A DNA stretch of 64,000 nucleotides from contig CAWIZC010000018.1 in NCBI GenBank assembly GCA_963840445.1, forward strand, positions 310,001 through 374,000, given 5' to 3'. Shown piece by piece: positions 26,072-34,629 of this stretch. The notes under the pieces were generated by a model. It had not been told where the DNA came from, did not search any database, and saw only the letters and a program-made list of their open reading frames with translations. Each line of letters opens with the position of its first letter. Position 1 is the stretch's first letter. The DNA comes from AWTP1-13 sp963840445 (GTDB lineage Bacteria > Pseudomonadota > Alphaproteobacteria > Rhizobiales > Hyphomicrobiaceae). Made by a program: the position numbers and the translations under genes.

Positions 26072-26866
26072 ATGTCGCTCGCCGAAAAGATTTCCGCTCA
26101 CCTGCCCCACCTGCGCCGCTTCGCCCGTCTTTTGACGGGCAGCCAGAAGGCCGGGGACGCTGCCGTGGCCCGCGTTCTGCAGGCCATCCTCGCCGACCCC
26201 TCGATCTTCCCGGACCTGCCGCCGCGGCTGGGCCTCTATCAGTGCTTCCTCGAAGCCTTCACGACCCGCCTCGAGGACAAGAGCCAGGAGGCTATGGGTC
26301 TGGGCCCCACGGCGGCACGATCGCTGGCGGCGCTGAGCCCGCAGGCCAAGCAGGCCTTCCTCCTGGTCACTGTAGAGGAATTCACACACCGGGAAGCCGC
26401 GCAGATCCTGGAGATCTCCGATCGGCGGACAGAACAGCTGCTCGAGGAGGCCGGGGCGGTCATCGGCAGCCAGATATCGACCGATGTGCTGATCATCGAG
26501 GACGAGCCGTTGATCGCGCTGGACCTCAAGACCCTGCTGACCGATCTCGGGCATCGGGTGACCTCGATTGCACGCACGCACGAGGACGCGCTGCGCGCCG
26601 CATCGCAGGCCAAGCCTGGGCTGGTGATGGCCGACATCCGCCTTGCCGACGGCAGTTCGGGACTGGATGCAGTCAACGACATCCTCACCAAATTCACCGT
26701 GCCGGTGATCTTCGTCACCGCCTATCCGGACCGGCTGATGACGGGCGAGCGGCCGGAGCCGACCTTCCTCATCACCAAGCCATTCCGCGTGGACGCGGTG
26801 AAGGCGATCGTCAGCCAGGTGCTGTTCTTTGATCAGGCTGCGCGCGCCCGCTCCAAACGGGCCTGA
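26072..26866 (+). CDS. phyR: PhyR, anti-anti-sigma response regulator
   Basis: A 264-residue protein with an EcfG-like sigma domain at the N-terminus (about 1-125, with HLPHLRRFARLLTGS and QAFLLVTVEEFTHREAAQIL) and a C-terminal receiver domain (about 137-255, VLIIEDEPLIALDL; phospho-acceptor Asp188 in VMADIRL; conserved Lys in FLITKPF). The sigma domain lacks real promoter-binding function in this family and instead captures NepR after phosphorylation. Divergent from nepR, it completes the core partner-switch. No cognate HWE/HisKA2 histidine kinase is in the window. Confidence 0.95.
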   Translation: MSLAEKISAHLPHLRRFARLLTGSQKAGDAAVARVLQAILADPSIFPDLPPRLGLYQCFLEAFTTRLEDKSQEAMGLGPTAARSLAALSPQAKQAFLLVTVEEFTHREAAQILEISDRRTEQLLEEAGAVIGSQISTDVLIIEDEPLIALDLKTLLTDLGHRVTSIARTHEDALRAASQAKPGLVMADIRLADGSSGLDAVNDILTKFTVPVIFVTAYPDRLMTGERPEPTFLITKPFRVDAVKAIVSQVLFFDQAARARSKRA

Positions 26867-26880
26867 CCTCTCGCTCGGAT

Positions 26881-27303
26881 CTACGAAAGCCGTTTGAGCG
26901 TCCTCGGGTCCGGCTGGCCGCCGAAGAACTTCTGCAGTGCGGTGTGGAACACCGGGTCCTGCGGCGCGGCGCGGGCAAACAAGGTCATCGACGAGTGAAA
27001 CTTGAGATGGTCCGGGTAGCCGAACACATCCTCGATCGAGCGGCCTTCGATGGCGTTTACCAGTTCGGTGCAGGCTAAGAGGCGCGGGCCTAGCAGCGGG
27101 TGATTGAGATAGGCTTTGGCTTCAGCCAGGGACGAGATGGCAAACTTCTGCGCCGTAGGGCTGCTGCCAAGCCCGCTTATCTGCGGGAAGACGTACCACA
27201 TCCAGTGACTGCGCTTGCGCCCGGCGCGCAACTCGGAGCAGACGCGGTCAAAGACGCCATCCTGGGCATCGACAAAACGTTGCAGGTTGAATGGGTCGTC
27301 CAT
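26881..27303 (-). CDS. DUF1810 family protein
   Basis: A 140-residue soluble protein with the family hallmarks DPFNLQRFVDAQDGVFDRV, ELRAGRKRSHWMWYVFPQ, GLGSSPTAQKFAISSL and the closing FFGGQPDPRTLKRL. DUF1810 proteins are conserved, calpastatin-like in some annotations, with no proven activity. It begins 60 bases after the CBS gene on the same strand and is convergent with phyR, so it is likely the second gene of the CBS transcript. Confidence 0.9.
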   Translation of the reverse strand: MDDPFNLQRFVDAQDGVFDRVCSELRAGRKRSHWMWYVFPQISGLGSSPTAQKFAISSLAEAKAYLNHPLLGPRLLACTELVNAIEGRSIEDVFGYPDHLKFHSSMTLFARAAPQDPVFHTALQKFFGGQPDPRTLKRLS

Positions 27304-27362
27304 AACGACCGACTGCCGTTTGCGAGAACAGGCGCTCGATCCGCAGCCGCGGCTGCGACGAT

Positions 27363-27815
27363 CTATCGATCCTGGACCTCACGATCCGTTTGACTGGCAA
27401 ACGCGCGCAACAGGCCAGTCTCCTGCTGCAGCTGGTCGACGCGGAAGTTCAAGACGTCGCGAATGCTGACCATGCCGACCAGGCGGTCGCCGTCCTTGAC
27501 GGGCAAGTGCCGGACGTTGCGTGACAGCATGGTCGAGGCGACCAGGGCAATGTTGTCGCTGGGCGAGCAAGTAATCACGGCCTTGGTCATGAGCGTCGAT
27601 ACCGGCATCGCGTGCAGGTCGCCCTTGTGCATGCACAGGCCATAGGCGATATCGCGTTCGGAGATCACCCCATCGACGCTTCGCCCATCGACGCTGACGA
27701 TGGCCGCACCGATGCGCTTCTCGCGCAGCCGCTGCGATAACGCCGCAATCGTTTCCGTGGGTTTGATGGTGATAACGGTGTTACCCTTTACGACGAGAAC
27801 GTCAGCTACCTTCAC
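27363..27815 (-). CDS. Two-CBS-domain protein
   Basis: A 150-residue protein made of two CBS repeats: first VITIKPTETIAALSQRLREK with GVISERDIAYGL, second VITCSPSDNIALVASTMLSR with LVGMVSIRDVLNFR. Stand-alone CBS pairs bind adenine nucleotides and often belong to stress regulons in alphaproteobacteria. It is followed by DUF1810, probably co-transcribed. A weaker general-stress-type promoter lies at 27891-27915. Confidence 0.9.
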   Translation of the reverse strand: MKVADVLVVKGNTVITIKPTETIAALSQRLREKRIGAAIVSVDGRSVDGVISERDIAYGLCMHKGDLHAMPVSTLMTKAVITCSPSDNIALVASTMLSRNVRHLPVKDGDRLVGMVSIRDVLNFRVDQLQQETGLLRAFASQTDREVQDR

Positions 27816-27890
27816 GGCACCACTCCAGCGTCCTGAAGTTGCTCGGACTGCTCAGCCAACACCATTCTTGCCAATCTCGGCGTCCCCGGC

Positions 27891-27915
27891 AACCACTGCC
27901 GCGAAATTCTGTTCC
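27891..27915 (-). promoter_or_regulatory. Weaker EcfG-like promoter of the CBS gene
   Basis: Minus-strand GGAAC (27911-27915), 16-base spacer, GGTT (27891-27894), 76 bases before the CBS start. It fits the GGAAC-N18-TT form but not CGTT exactly. Confidence 0.45.
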
Positions 27916-27923
27916 AGACGCCT

Positions 27924-28061
27924 TTAACGTTTGCTCTTGGTGGTGGGAGCGGGGCGGCCGTCGGTCATTTGGTAGAGTTTATAGGCGCTGTAGGCGCTTG
28001 ACGTCGCTGCGATGGCAGCAAACACGACCACCCACGTCATCTTGTCCCTGATCCACCGCAT
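27924..28061 (-). CDS. Small single-pass membrane protein
   Basis: A 45-residue ORF below usual gene-calling size: MRWIRDKMTWVVVFAAIAAT, one hydrophobic helix, then SAYSAYKLYQMTDGRPAPTT and a basic end KSKR. It starts 15 bases after the stop of the upstream gene (28076-28303), consistent with a two-gene transcript. No family recognised. Confidence 0.55.
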   Translation of the reverse strand: MRWIRDKMTWVVVFAAIAATSSAYSAYKLYQMTDGRPAPTTKSKR

Positions 28062-28075
28062 TGCATTCGTTCCGG

Positions 28076-28303
28076 TTAGCGCCAAAACCTCCAGAACGGC
28101 CTTGATCGGGTGTCGCGCTGCGTGGTCGGCAGCGGCGGCGGCACCTTTCTTCGCCGATCCAGGTCGTCATCGTCTTCGGGACCGCTCAGCACGCGGGCCA
28201 TCTGTGTCGCGATTTCTCCGGCTTCAGACTTGAGCGCAGCAATGATGTCCTGCGCCTCCTTGACCAGTGCCGCGGTCCGGTCGCGGTCATAGACCTCTTG
28301 CAT
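28076..28303 (-). CDS. Small hydrophilic protein, possibly coiled coil
   Basis: A 75-residue protein: a charged N-terminal helix (VYDRDRTAALVKEAQDIIAA) with heptad-like spacing, an acidic cluster EDDDDLD, a proline-rich PPPLPTTQ and a C-terminal RPFWRFWR. No recognised family. Followed closely by the 45-residue membrane protein; the two may act together. The 320 bases upstream (28304-28624) hold no other gene I can support. Confidence 0.5.
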   Translation of the reverse strand: MQEVYDRDRTAALVKEAQDIIAALKSEAGEIATQMARVLSGPEDDDDLDRRRKVPPPLPTTQRDTRSRPFWRFWR

Positions 28304-28624
28304 CAGCGGGGCCTCCTGCGCTTTGGATGTCCGTGAACTCGCAGCAACGCACCGAATCGATGTCCAAGATTAGCGACCGATTCGCGTGAGATTGCGGCAC
28401 CCGTCTGACCAACTCCGGGGACAACTGCCGCGCGGAAAGCTTCCTCCACAAGCGGCAGCCGCGCGATGATTGGCGCTCTCGCACGTACTGCGCGAACCGG
28501 CGCCGCGAGGAAGCGGAACTCTGCACCCGGCCGGCTGGCTGGCGACACGGTGACGCCAAGGCTATATCAGAGCGCATGTCAGGCCGCCGACGATCGGTTC
28601 GGCGCAGCTCAGCGTGCCTCCCGT

Positions 28625-30064
28625 ATGATGCCATCAGGACTCGACGAACTGGCTGCTCTGGCGCGGCGCGATTTCGCGCGCATGAACTTTCCCGCTGCCA
28701 ATTGGGTCCCCGTTGCGCTAGGCCCCGACGGCAAGCCGGTGCTCGACGTGCTCATGGTCGGCGCCGGCCTGTGCGGGCAGACGGCGGCCTTCGCGCTGAT
28801 GCGCGAGGGCGTGCGCAACATGCGCATCGTCGATCGTGCGGAGCGCGGCCGCGAGGGCCCGTGGGGCACCTACGCGCGCATGGACACGCTGCGCTCACCC
28901 AAGCACCTGACCGGACCCGATCTCGGGTTTCCGGCGCTGACGTTTCGAGCCTGGTATGAGGCGCAGCACGGTACGGAAGGCTGGGAGCACCTCTACAAGA
29001 TCGCCACCAGGGACTGGCTCGCCTACCTGTTGTGGGTGCGTGATACCGTCGGCCTGCCGGTCGACAATAGCACCGAGGTTACGCGGCTCGATCCCGGCCC
29101 AGCCTGGGTGCGCGTCGAGCTTGCGACGGGGGCGGCGACGCAAACAGTCTACGCCCGTAAGGTCGTGTTGGCCGGCGGGCGGGATGGATCCGGTGCGCCG
29201 TATCGGCCGGCTTTCCCGTCGCTACCTGCAGAGCACAAAGGCGCGGCGGGCCGCGTATTCCACTCTTCCGACACTATCGACTTCGCCCGCTTCAAGGGCG
29301 GCAGGATCGGCGTCCTTGGAGCAAGTGCCTCGGCCTTCGACAATGCGGCAGTGGCCTTGGAAGCAGGCGTGGCCGAGGCGCATTTGTTCGTGCGCCGGCC
29401 GCACCTGCCTCAGATCAACAAATCGAAGTGGATCGTGTTTCCCGGGTTTTTTCACGGCTATCGCGATCTCGACGACGCGATGCGGTGGCAAATCTACACC
29501 TACATCCTGTCCGAAGCGGTGCCACCACCGCACGAGTTGGTGCTGCGTTGCGACCGGCATGCTGGCTTTTCCGTGCATTTTGGTGAGCCCTGGCTCGACG
29601 TAGTTCCGCGCACCGACGAGGTCAGGATTGCTACCGCGCGAGCGGAATACGAATTCGACGCAGTGATCCTGGCCACCGGCTTCTCCGTCGACCTGGCGCA
29701 GCGGCCGGAGTTGATCCACGTCCACGACAAGATCGCACTTTGGACCCACCACGTGTCGGCGGAAGAGGCGGCTTTGCATCCGGCGGCCGCGCTATATCCC
29801 TATCTGGGTGAGGGCTTCGAGCTGATCGAGCGAACGTCGGGATCCCTCCCCGGGCTTTCGCACATCTACTGCTTCAACGCCGGCTCGACCATGAGCCATG
29901 CGGCCCTGGCGGGCGACATTCCCGGGCTTGCCTTTGGAGCCAACCGGCTGTCGCGCGCTATCGCCGGCAGCCTGTTCGCCGCCAGCACAACCGCGCTGCA
30001 CTCGGCGCTGCGCGCCTTCGACGACCGCGAGCTGGAGTCGACGCGCTACTTCCTGCCGCGCTGA
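28625..30064 (+). CDS. FAD-dependent oxidoreductase (flavin monooxygenase-like)
   Basis: A 479-residue protein starting MMPSGLDELAALARRDFARM. The FAD-binding Rossmann motif is VLMVGAGLCGQTAAFALMRE (about residue 42), a second dinucleotide motif is RIGVLGASASAFDNAAVALE for NAD(P)H, and the late FDAVILATGFSVD matches the FMO/ATG motif. Such two-dinucleotide-domain enzymes include flavin monooxygenases and Baeyer-Villiger-like enzymes; substrate unknown. The frame is open to 28466 but the upstream residues do not look like the family. Next to it, convergent, is the tetR gene. Confidence 0.8.
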   Translation: MMPSGLDELAALARRDFARMNFPAANWVPVALGPDGKPVLDVLMVGAGLCGQTAAFALMREGVRNMRIVDRAERGREGPWGTYARMDTLRSPKHLTGPDLGFPALTFRAWYEAQHGTEGWEHLYKIATRDWLAYLLWVRDTVGLPVDNSTEVTRLDPGPAWVRVELATGAATQTVYARKVVLAGGRDGSGAPYRPAFPSLPAEHKGAAGRVFHSSDTIDFARFKGGRIGVLGASASAFDNAAVALEAGVAEAHLFVRRPHLPQINKSKWIVFPGFFHGYRDLDDAMRWQIYTYILSEAVPPPHELVLRCDRHAGFSVHFGEPWLDVVPRTDEVRIATARAEYEFDAVILATGFSVDLAQRPELIHVHDKIALWTHHVSAEEAALHPAAALYPYLGEGFELIERTSGSLPGLSHIYCFNAGSTMSHAALAGDIPGLAFGANRLSRAIAGSLFAASTTALHSALRAFDDRELESTRYFLPR

Positions 30065-30106
30065 TACATCGGGCGCCTTGCCGCGACGCTCGTATCGGCG
30101 CCCGCC

Positions 30107-30746
30107 TTAGCGAGCCTGATATGCGGCGAGGAACGTGCTCACCGCAATATCGACGACGTGCAGGATGCGCGCGTCATCCGGCGGACCGGCGAAATTGAAC
30201 AGCATCGGCTTGAAGGTGGTCGACAGGCAGGAGTTGATGAACTGCGCCGCGGCTACCTCGCAGTCGTGCGGCTTCAGGACCCCGGATGCGATCTTGGCTT
30301 CGAGATAGTGCTTGAGACGCCCGACTCCGGTCGCCGGTCCCGATTGATAGAACCTGGCGCCCAGCTCGGGCATGCGATCGGCAATGGCAATAACTGTACG
30401 CAGTGTCGAGACGCCGCCCGGCCGACACAGGAACCGCGCCAGCTCGACGCCCAGGCGTCGCAGCTCGGTCGCAACGGCCGCTTGCTCGTCAAGGGTGAAT
30501 ATGTGGTCGGCCTGGTGCCGCCTCTCTTCCTCGACGATGGCCTCGAACAGCTCCTCCTTGCTCTTGAAGTAGACGTAGAGCGTGCCCTTGGAGACTCCGG
30601 CCTCGCGCGCGATCGCGCCCATGCTGGCGGCATCGAAGCCCTGCGCCAGGAACACCCGGCGGGCACCGTCGATGATCTGCGCCCGCTTGGCGGGGTCCAC
30701 TCCCCGGCTCTCGCTCGTCTGCCGCTCGATAGTCCTGCGTGGTCAT
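30107..30746 (-). CDS. TetR-family repressor of the adjacent EmrAB-type pump, frame probably broken
   Basis: TetR regulator with an N-terminal helix-turn-helix (ARRVFLAQGFDAASMGAIAR then EAGVSKGTLYVYFKSKEELF) and a C-terminal ligand domain with a late QFINSCLSTTFKP segment. In the continuous frame the only start is a GTG at 30700 with no ribosome-binding site. An ATG at 30746 is preceded by AAGGAGAGGCC, and removing one base from the CCCC at 30702-30705 joins it in frame (MTTQDYRAADEREPGVDPAK). Two near-identical palindromes in the divergent gap (30831-30849 and 30885-30903) are likely its operators. Confidence 0.85.
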
Positions 30747-30830
30747 GGCCTCTCCTTGCCCGTGAGGGCATCTCAAGAACGGCAACTTCCGGTCGATCAT
30801 CTCCAGTCGAGACTCAGCTTCACAATACAT

Positions 30831-30849
30831 TGACCGAACCGTTCAGTCA
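30831..30849. promoter_or_regulatory. TetR operator O1
   Basis: TGACCGAACCGTTCAGTCA: 9-bp arms around a central C with one mismatch. It overlaps the expected start of minus-strand transcription toward tetR. Confidence 0.75.
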
Positions 30850-30878
30850 TTGACATAAGGGCTGATGTCACCTATGTC
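30850..30878. promoter_or_regulatory. Symmetric divergent promoters for tetR and the efflux operon
   Basis: TTGACA (30850-30855), 17-base spacer and TATGTC (30873-30878) form a sigma-70 promoter on the plus strand. Read from the other strand the same bases give TTGACA-N17-TATGTC, so each -35 box is the complement of the opposing -10 box. The two promoters cannot be occupied by polymerase at once. Confidence 0.7.
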
Positions 30879-30884
30879 AACGCC

Positions 30885-30903
30885 TGACCGAACCGTTCGG
30901 TCA
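30885..30903. promoter_or_regulatory. TetR operator O2
   Basis: TGACCGAACCGTTCGGTCA is a perfect 19-bp palindrome (9-bp arms, central C) at the predicted plus-strand transcription start. Centre-to-centre distance from O1 is 54 bases. Confidence 0.8.
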
Positions 30904-30927
30904 ATAGAAGCATGCATATGCAGGGTC

Positions 30928-32178
30928 ATGAGGTGGGCAGTGCAAGACGTTCAAAATCTTCGTGGAACCGATGACGGGGTACTCCCGAATGTGGATGTCC
31001 ACGGCGACGACTCGATCGGCCCCTCGTTCGGGGAGACGGCCAGCGCAGCCGGCATGGATTCGCGTGGCGCGTCGCCAGTTGCAAAGTCCCGGTTCAGTGT
31101 TCGCAAGGCGGGGATCGCCGCGGCCGCGGTGCTGGCGCTCGGCCTCGGCAGCTACTACGGCCATTACTGGTGGACGGCGGGCCGCTACCTGGTGACGACC
31201 GACGACGCCTATGTAGGCGCCCGCAGCGCCACCCTGTCACCCAAGGTGGCCGGCTACGTGGCCGATATCGCCTTCAGCGACAACGACCATGTGAAGGCCG
31301 GCGACGTGCTGATCCGGGTCGACGACGGCGACTACAGCCTGGCCGTGCAGACGGCCCGTGATCAGATCGCCGTCCAGGAGGCGACGGTCGCACGGCTCGG
31401 CAAGCAGGTGGTGGCGCAGCAGGCAGCGGTCGAGCAGGCCAACGCGCAGCTCGCGTCCGCCCGGGCCGGACAAACCCGCACCGATCTGGAATTGAAGCGG
31501 CAGCAGGATCTGTCCAACCGGCAGATCAACAGCCGCCAGCAGCTGGAGCAGGCGCAGGCCAACTACGACCAGGCTGTCGCGTTGGTGCAGGCCTCCCAGG
31601 CGGGCGTCGAGTCGGCTGCTGCCAACGTCGATGTCTTCAAGGCCCAGCAGGAGGAGGCCGGGCGTTCGCTCAAGCAGCTGCAGACGGCGCTGGCCAAGGC
31701 CGAGCGCGACCTGTCGTTCACCACCATCCGCGCGCCGTTCGACGGCGTGGTCGGCAACCGCGCTGTGCAGGTCGGCGACTATGTACAGCCGACGCAACGG
31801 CTGGCCAGCCTGGTGCCGCTGGAGGCCGTCTACATCGACGCCAACTTCAAGGAGACGCAGGTCGCGCAGCTGCAGCCTGGTCAGCCGGTCAGCATCACCG
31901 TCGACGCTCTGCCGGGCCGCACGGTGGAGGGCCGCGTGGCGAGCTTCGCGCCGGCCTCGGGCTCGGTGTTCTCGCTGCTGCCGCCCGACAACGCGACTGG
32001 CAACTTCACCAAGATCGTGCAGCGCATCCCGGTGCGCATCCTGGTGCCCGCCAGCGTGGCTGAGCAATCCGTGCTGCGGCCGGGCATGTCGGTGGTCGTC
32101 AAGGTCAACACCAAGCCGGGCGCCGCGGCATCCTCGCAGCCGATGAGCACCGCCGCGTTGCCGCGGGCCGTGAACTAG
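30928..32178 (+). CDS. EmrA-like HlyD-family membrane fusion protein
   Basis: Adaptor of an EmrAB-type efflux pump (416 residues from the ATG at 30928). One N-terminal membrane helix (AGIAAAAVLALGLGSYYGHY), the EmrA-typical TTDDAYVGARSATLSPKVAG lipoyl region, a long helical hairpin (QEATVARLGKQVVAQQAAVE and following), then FTTIRAPFDGVVGNRAVQVG and IDANFKETQVAQLQPGQPV. The start follows AGGGTC and places the operators outside the gene; the frame is open to 30865. Under control of the divergent TetR. Confidence 0.9.
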   Translation: MRWAVQDVQNLRGTDDGVLPNVDVHGDDSIGPSFGETASAAGMDSRGASPVAKSRFSVRKAGIAAAAVLALGLGSYYGHYWWTAGRYLVTTDDAYVGARSATLSPKVAGYVADIAFSDNDHVKAGDVLIRVDDGDYSLAVQTARDQIAVQEATVARLGKQVVAQQAAVEQANAQLASARAGQTRTDLELKRQQDLSNRQINSRQQLEQAQANYDQAVALVQASQAGVESAAANVDVFKAQQEEAGRSLKQLQTALAKAERDLSFTTIRAPFDGVVGNRAVQVGDYVQPTQRLASLVPLEAVYIDANFKETQVAQLQPGQPVSITVDALPGRTVEGRVASFAPASGSVFSLLPPDNATGNFTKIVQRIPVRILVPASVAEQSVLRPGMSVVVKVNTKPGAAASSQPMSTAALPRAVN

Positions 32179-32220
32179 CCACGAGCTAGATCGGCAACCA
32201 GCCAGCCAGAGATAGGTGCC

Positions 32221-33822
32221 ATGGCCAATGCCACCACCATGAACGCGACGGCATCGGGCGCCGCGCCGGCCGCTCCGGTCGACCAGGATCGCATCGAGCC
32301 GCGCCGGCTCGTCGCCTTCCTGTGCATGGTGTTCGGCATGTTCATGGCCATCCTGGACATCCAGATCGTGTCGGCATCGCTGACCGAGATCCAGGCTGGC
32401 CTGGCCGCCTCCGCCAACGAGATCACGTGGGTGCAGACCGCCTACCTGATCTCCGAGGTGATCATGATTCCCCTGTCGGGTTTCCTATCCCGCGCCATGG
32501 GCACGCGCCTGCTGTTTGCCATCTCGGCCGGCGGCTTCACCGCGGCCAGCCTGATGTGCGGCTTCTCCACCGGCATCAACGAGATGATCTTTTGGCGCGC
32601 CGTGCAGGGCTTCATCGGCGGCGGCATGATCCCGACCGTGTTCGCCACGGCGTACATCATCTTCCCGCGCTCGCGCATGGGTCTGGTGGCGCCCATGATC
32701 GGCCTCGTCGCCACGCTGGCGCCGACCATCGGCCCGACGGTCGGCGGCTATCTCACGGACGCGCTGTCGTGGCACTGGCTGTTCTTCATCAACATCGTGC
32801 CGGGCATCGCCGTGACGGCCGCGGCATTGATCCTGATCGACTTCGACAAGCCAGACTGGTCGCTGCTCAACCACTTCGACTGGGTCGGCCTGCTGTCCAT
32901 GGCCGGCTTTCTGGGTGCACTGGAGTACGTGCTGGAGGAAGGCCCACGCAACGACTGGTTCGGCGACGATACGGTGCTGCTGTTTGCCTGGGTCTCGGGC
33001 ATCTCGGCCATCGTCTTCTTCGTTCGCGTCCTGACTGCCAAGGAGCCGATCGTCGATCTGCGGGCTTTCACCGACCGCAACTTCGGCCTCGGCAGTCTGT
33101 TCTCGTTCGTGGTCGGCATCGGCCTCTACGGCCTCACCTACCTTTATCCGGTCTACCTGGCTCAGATCCGTGGCTACAACGCGCTGATGATCGGCGAGAC
33201 CATGTTCGTGTCAGGCGTTTTCATGTTCCTGACCGCCCCGATCGCCGGCCGGCTGATGACCAGGGTCGACCCGCGCTACATGCTGGTCGCCGGCTTCCTG
33301 TTCTTCGCGGCGGGCACCTATTGGATGACTTATCTGACCAAGGACTGGGACTTCTGGGAGCTGTTCTGGCCGCAGGTGTTCCGGGGCGTCGGCCTGATGA
33401 TCTCCATGATCCCTGTCAACAACATCGCGCTCGGCACGCTGCCGCCCGAGCGGGTCAAGAACGCGTCCGGCCTATATAACCTGACCCGCAATCTCGGCGG
33501 CGCGGTGGGGCTTGCGGCTCTGACAACCATCCTGAACGACCGCACCGATCTGCATCTGGCTCGCCTGCACGAGAGCATCACCTGGTCGCGACAGCCGGCC
33601 ATGGAGATGCTGAACAACATGACGCAGCGGTTCTCCTCCTACGGCAGCGATGCGCAACAGATGGCGCTCAAGCAGCTCAACAGCATCGTGCATCGCCAGG
33701 GTGTGGTGATGGCCTTCGGCGACGTGTTCCTGGTGCTGACGCTGCTGTTCGTTGCCCTGGCGGTGCTCGCCTTGCTGGTGAAGCGCCCCGCAGGGGCCGC
33801 ATCCGCTGGTGGCGGGCACTAG
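32221..33822 (+). CDS. EmrB-like MFS drug efflux transporter (DHA2)
   Basis: A 533-residue 14-helix major-facilitator protein. The first helix starts at LVAFLCMVFGMFMAILDIQI, followed by the DHA motif D1 region, SRAMGTRLLFAISAGGFTAA (motif A area) and the antiporter motif C-like APMIGLVATLAPTIGPTVGG. It lies 42 bases after the emrA-like gene and works with it as a tripartite pump with an outer-membrane channel. Exports hydrophobic or aromatic compounds in relatives; the inducer of the adjacent TetR is not known. Confidence 0.93.
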   Translation: MANATTMNATASGAAPAAPVDQDRIEPRRLVAFLCMVFGMFMAILDIQIVSASLTEIQAGLAASANEITWVQTAYLISEVIMIPLSGFLSRAMGTRLLFAISAGGFTAASLMCGFSTGINEMIFWRAVQGFIGGGMIPTVFATAYIIFPRSRMGLVAPMIGLVATLAPTIGPTVGGYLTDALSWHWLFFINIVPGIAVTAAALILIDFDKPDWSLLNHFDWVGLLSMAGFLGALEYVLEEGPRNDWFGDDTVLLFAWVSGISAIVFFVRVLTAKEPIVDLRAFTDRNFGLGSLFSFVVGIGLYGLTYLYPVYLAQIRGYNALMIGETMFVSGVFMFLTAPIAGRLMTRVDPRYMLVAGFLFFAAGTYWMTYLTKDWDFWELFWPQVFRGVGLMISMIPVNNIALGTLPPERVKNASGLYNLTRNLGGAVGLAALTTILNDRTDLHLARLHESITWSRQPAMEMLNNMTQRFSSYGSDAQQMALKQLNSIVHRQGVVMAFGDVFLVLTLLFVALAVLALLVKRPAGAASAGGGH

Positions 33823-33870
33823 AGCCCTCTCGACCCGGATGAAATCGGGATCGGCAGCCATAACCCAGTG

Positions 33871-33925
33871 CTGAGCTTGTCGAAGCGCGGCACTATCGGA
33901 CTAATGCGCCCTTCGACAGGCTCAG
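33871..33925. repeat. Inverted repeat of a dispersed-repeat type
   Basis: Arms ctgagcttgtcgaag (33871-33885) and cttcgacaggctcag (33911-33925) are complementary at 14 of 15 positions, with a 25-base loop. Such cttcgacaggctcag units are repeated across many high-GC proteobacterial genomes. It sits between convergent genes and may serve as a bidirectional terminator. Confidence 0.65.
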
Positions 33926-33984
33926 GGCTTAGCATTTCAGATGGAGGCAGTTCCGCTTCCATCGGCGCATGAACCTCACTCAAA

Positions 33985-34509
33985 CTAGCCGAAGTCCTTC
34001 ATCAGCTGCATAAGCGACAGCCGGCGCTTGGCACCAAGCAGTTTCGCCAAGCGGGCCTCGTGACGGCCGGCCAGCCGTTTGCTGCGCGCGAGGGCGCTCG
34101 AGCCGTCGGCACGGAGGAACAAGGCATGCGAGCGGCCATCGCCGTTGGCAGCGCGCCGCTCGATCCATTTGCGGGCTTCCAGGTCGTGCAGCAGGCGGGC
34201 GAGGCGAGCGCGCTCGATGCCCAGCGCCCGGCCGATAGCGGCTTGTGAACTGCCTGGATTGGCCTCGATGAGGAGCAGGACGGAATACTGTGCGGGGCGC
34301 AATCGCACGGGCGCGAGCGTGCGTATGAAGTCCTTGAAAATCATGACCTGCAAGCGTCGCACGAAATAGCCGAGGTGCTCGTCGAGGTGACCAAGTTCGA
34401 GCCGTTCGGCTTCGGCACGCTCTGCGATCTCGCGCTGCAGCAGACCGACCTTCCGCTCGCTGCCGGCGAGGGCCGATCGCGTCCTTTGCGCTCCGCTCGT
34501 CCTCGTCAT
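33985..34509 (-). CDS. MarR-family regulator
   Basis: A 174-residue winged-helix regulator starting MTRTSGAQRTRSALAGSERK. The DNA-binding part is LRPAQYSVLLLIEANPGSSQ, AIGRALGIERARLARLLHDL and RRAANGDGRSHALFL (the wing). The start at 34509 was chosen because the upstream in-frame 27 residues overlap the presumed operator. It is divergent from a LivJ-like binding protein; a 15-bp palindrome at 34550-34564 lies between. Likely senses a small aromatic or acidic compound, by family analogy. Confidence 0.85.
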   Translation of the reverse strand: MTRTSGAQRTRSALAGSERKVGLLQREIAERAEAERLELGHLDEHLGYFVRRLQVMIFKDFIRTLAPVRLRPAQYSVLLLIEANPGSSQAAIGRALGIERARLARLLHDLEARKWIERRAANGDGRSHALFLRADGSSALARSKRLAGRHEARLAKLLGAKRRLSLMQLMKDFG

Positions 34510-34549
34510 CGCTCTGCCATCACGTGATGCAACGATCTTGACCCTGATT

Positions 34550-34564
34550 GTTGTCAATGACAAC
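34550..34564. promoter_or_regulatory. Palindrome, candidate MarR operator
   Basis: GTTGTCAATGACAAC is a perfect 15-bp palindrome (7-bp arms) 41 bases upstream of the marR start codon and 66 bases before the binding-protein ATG. Confidence 0.6.
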
Positions 34565-34629
34565 GTTAGCACGCGCTCACGTGGCGCCAAACATAAGCAG
34601 CGCCACCGCGCTCACCCAGGGAGCTTCAT

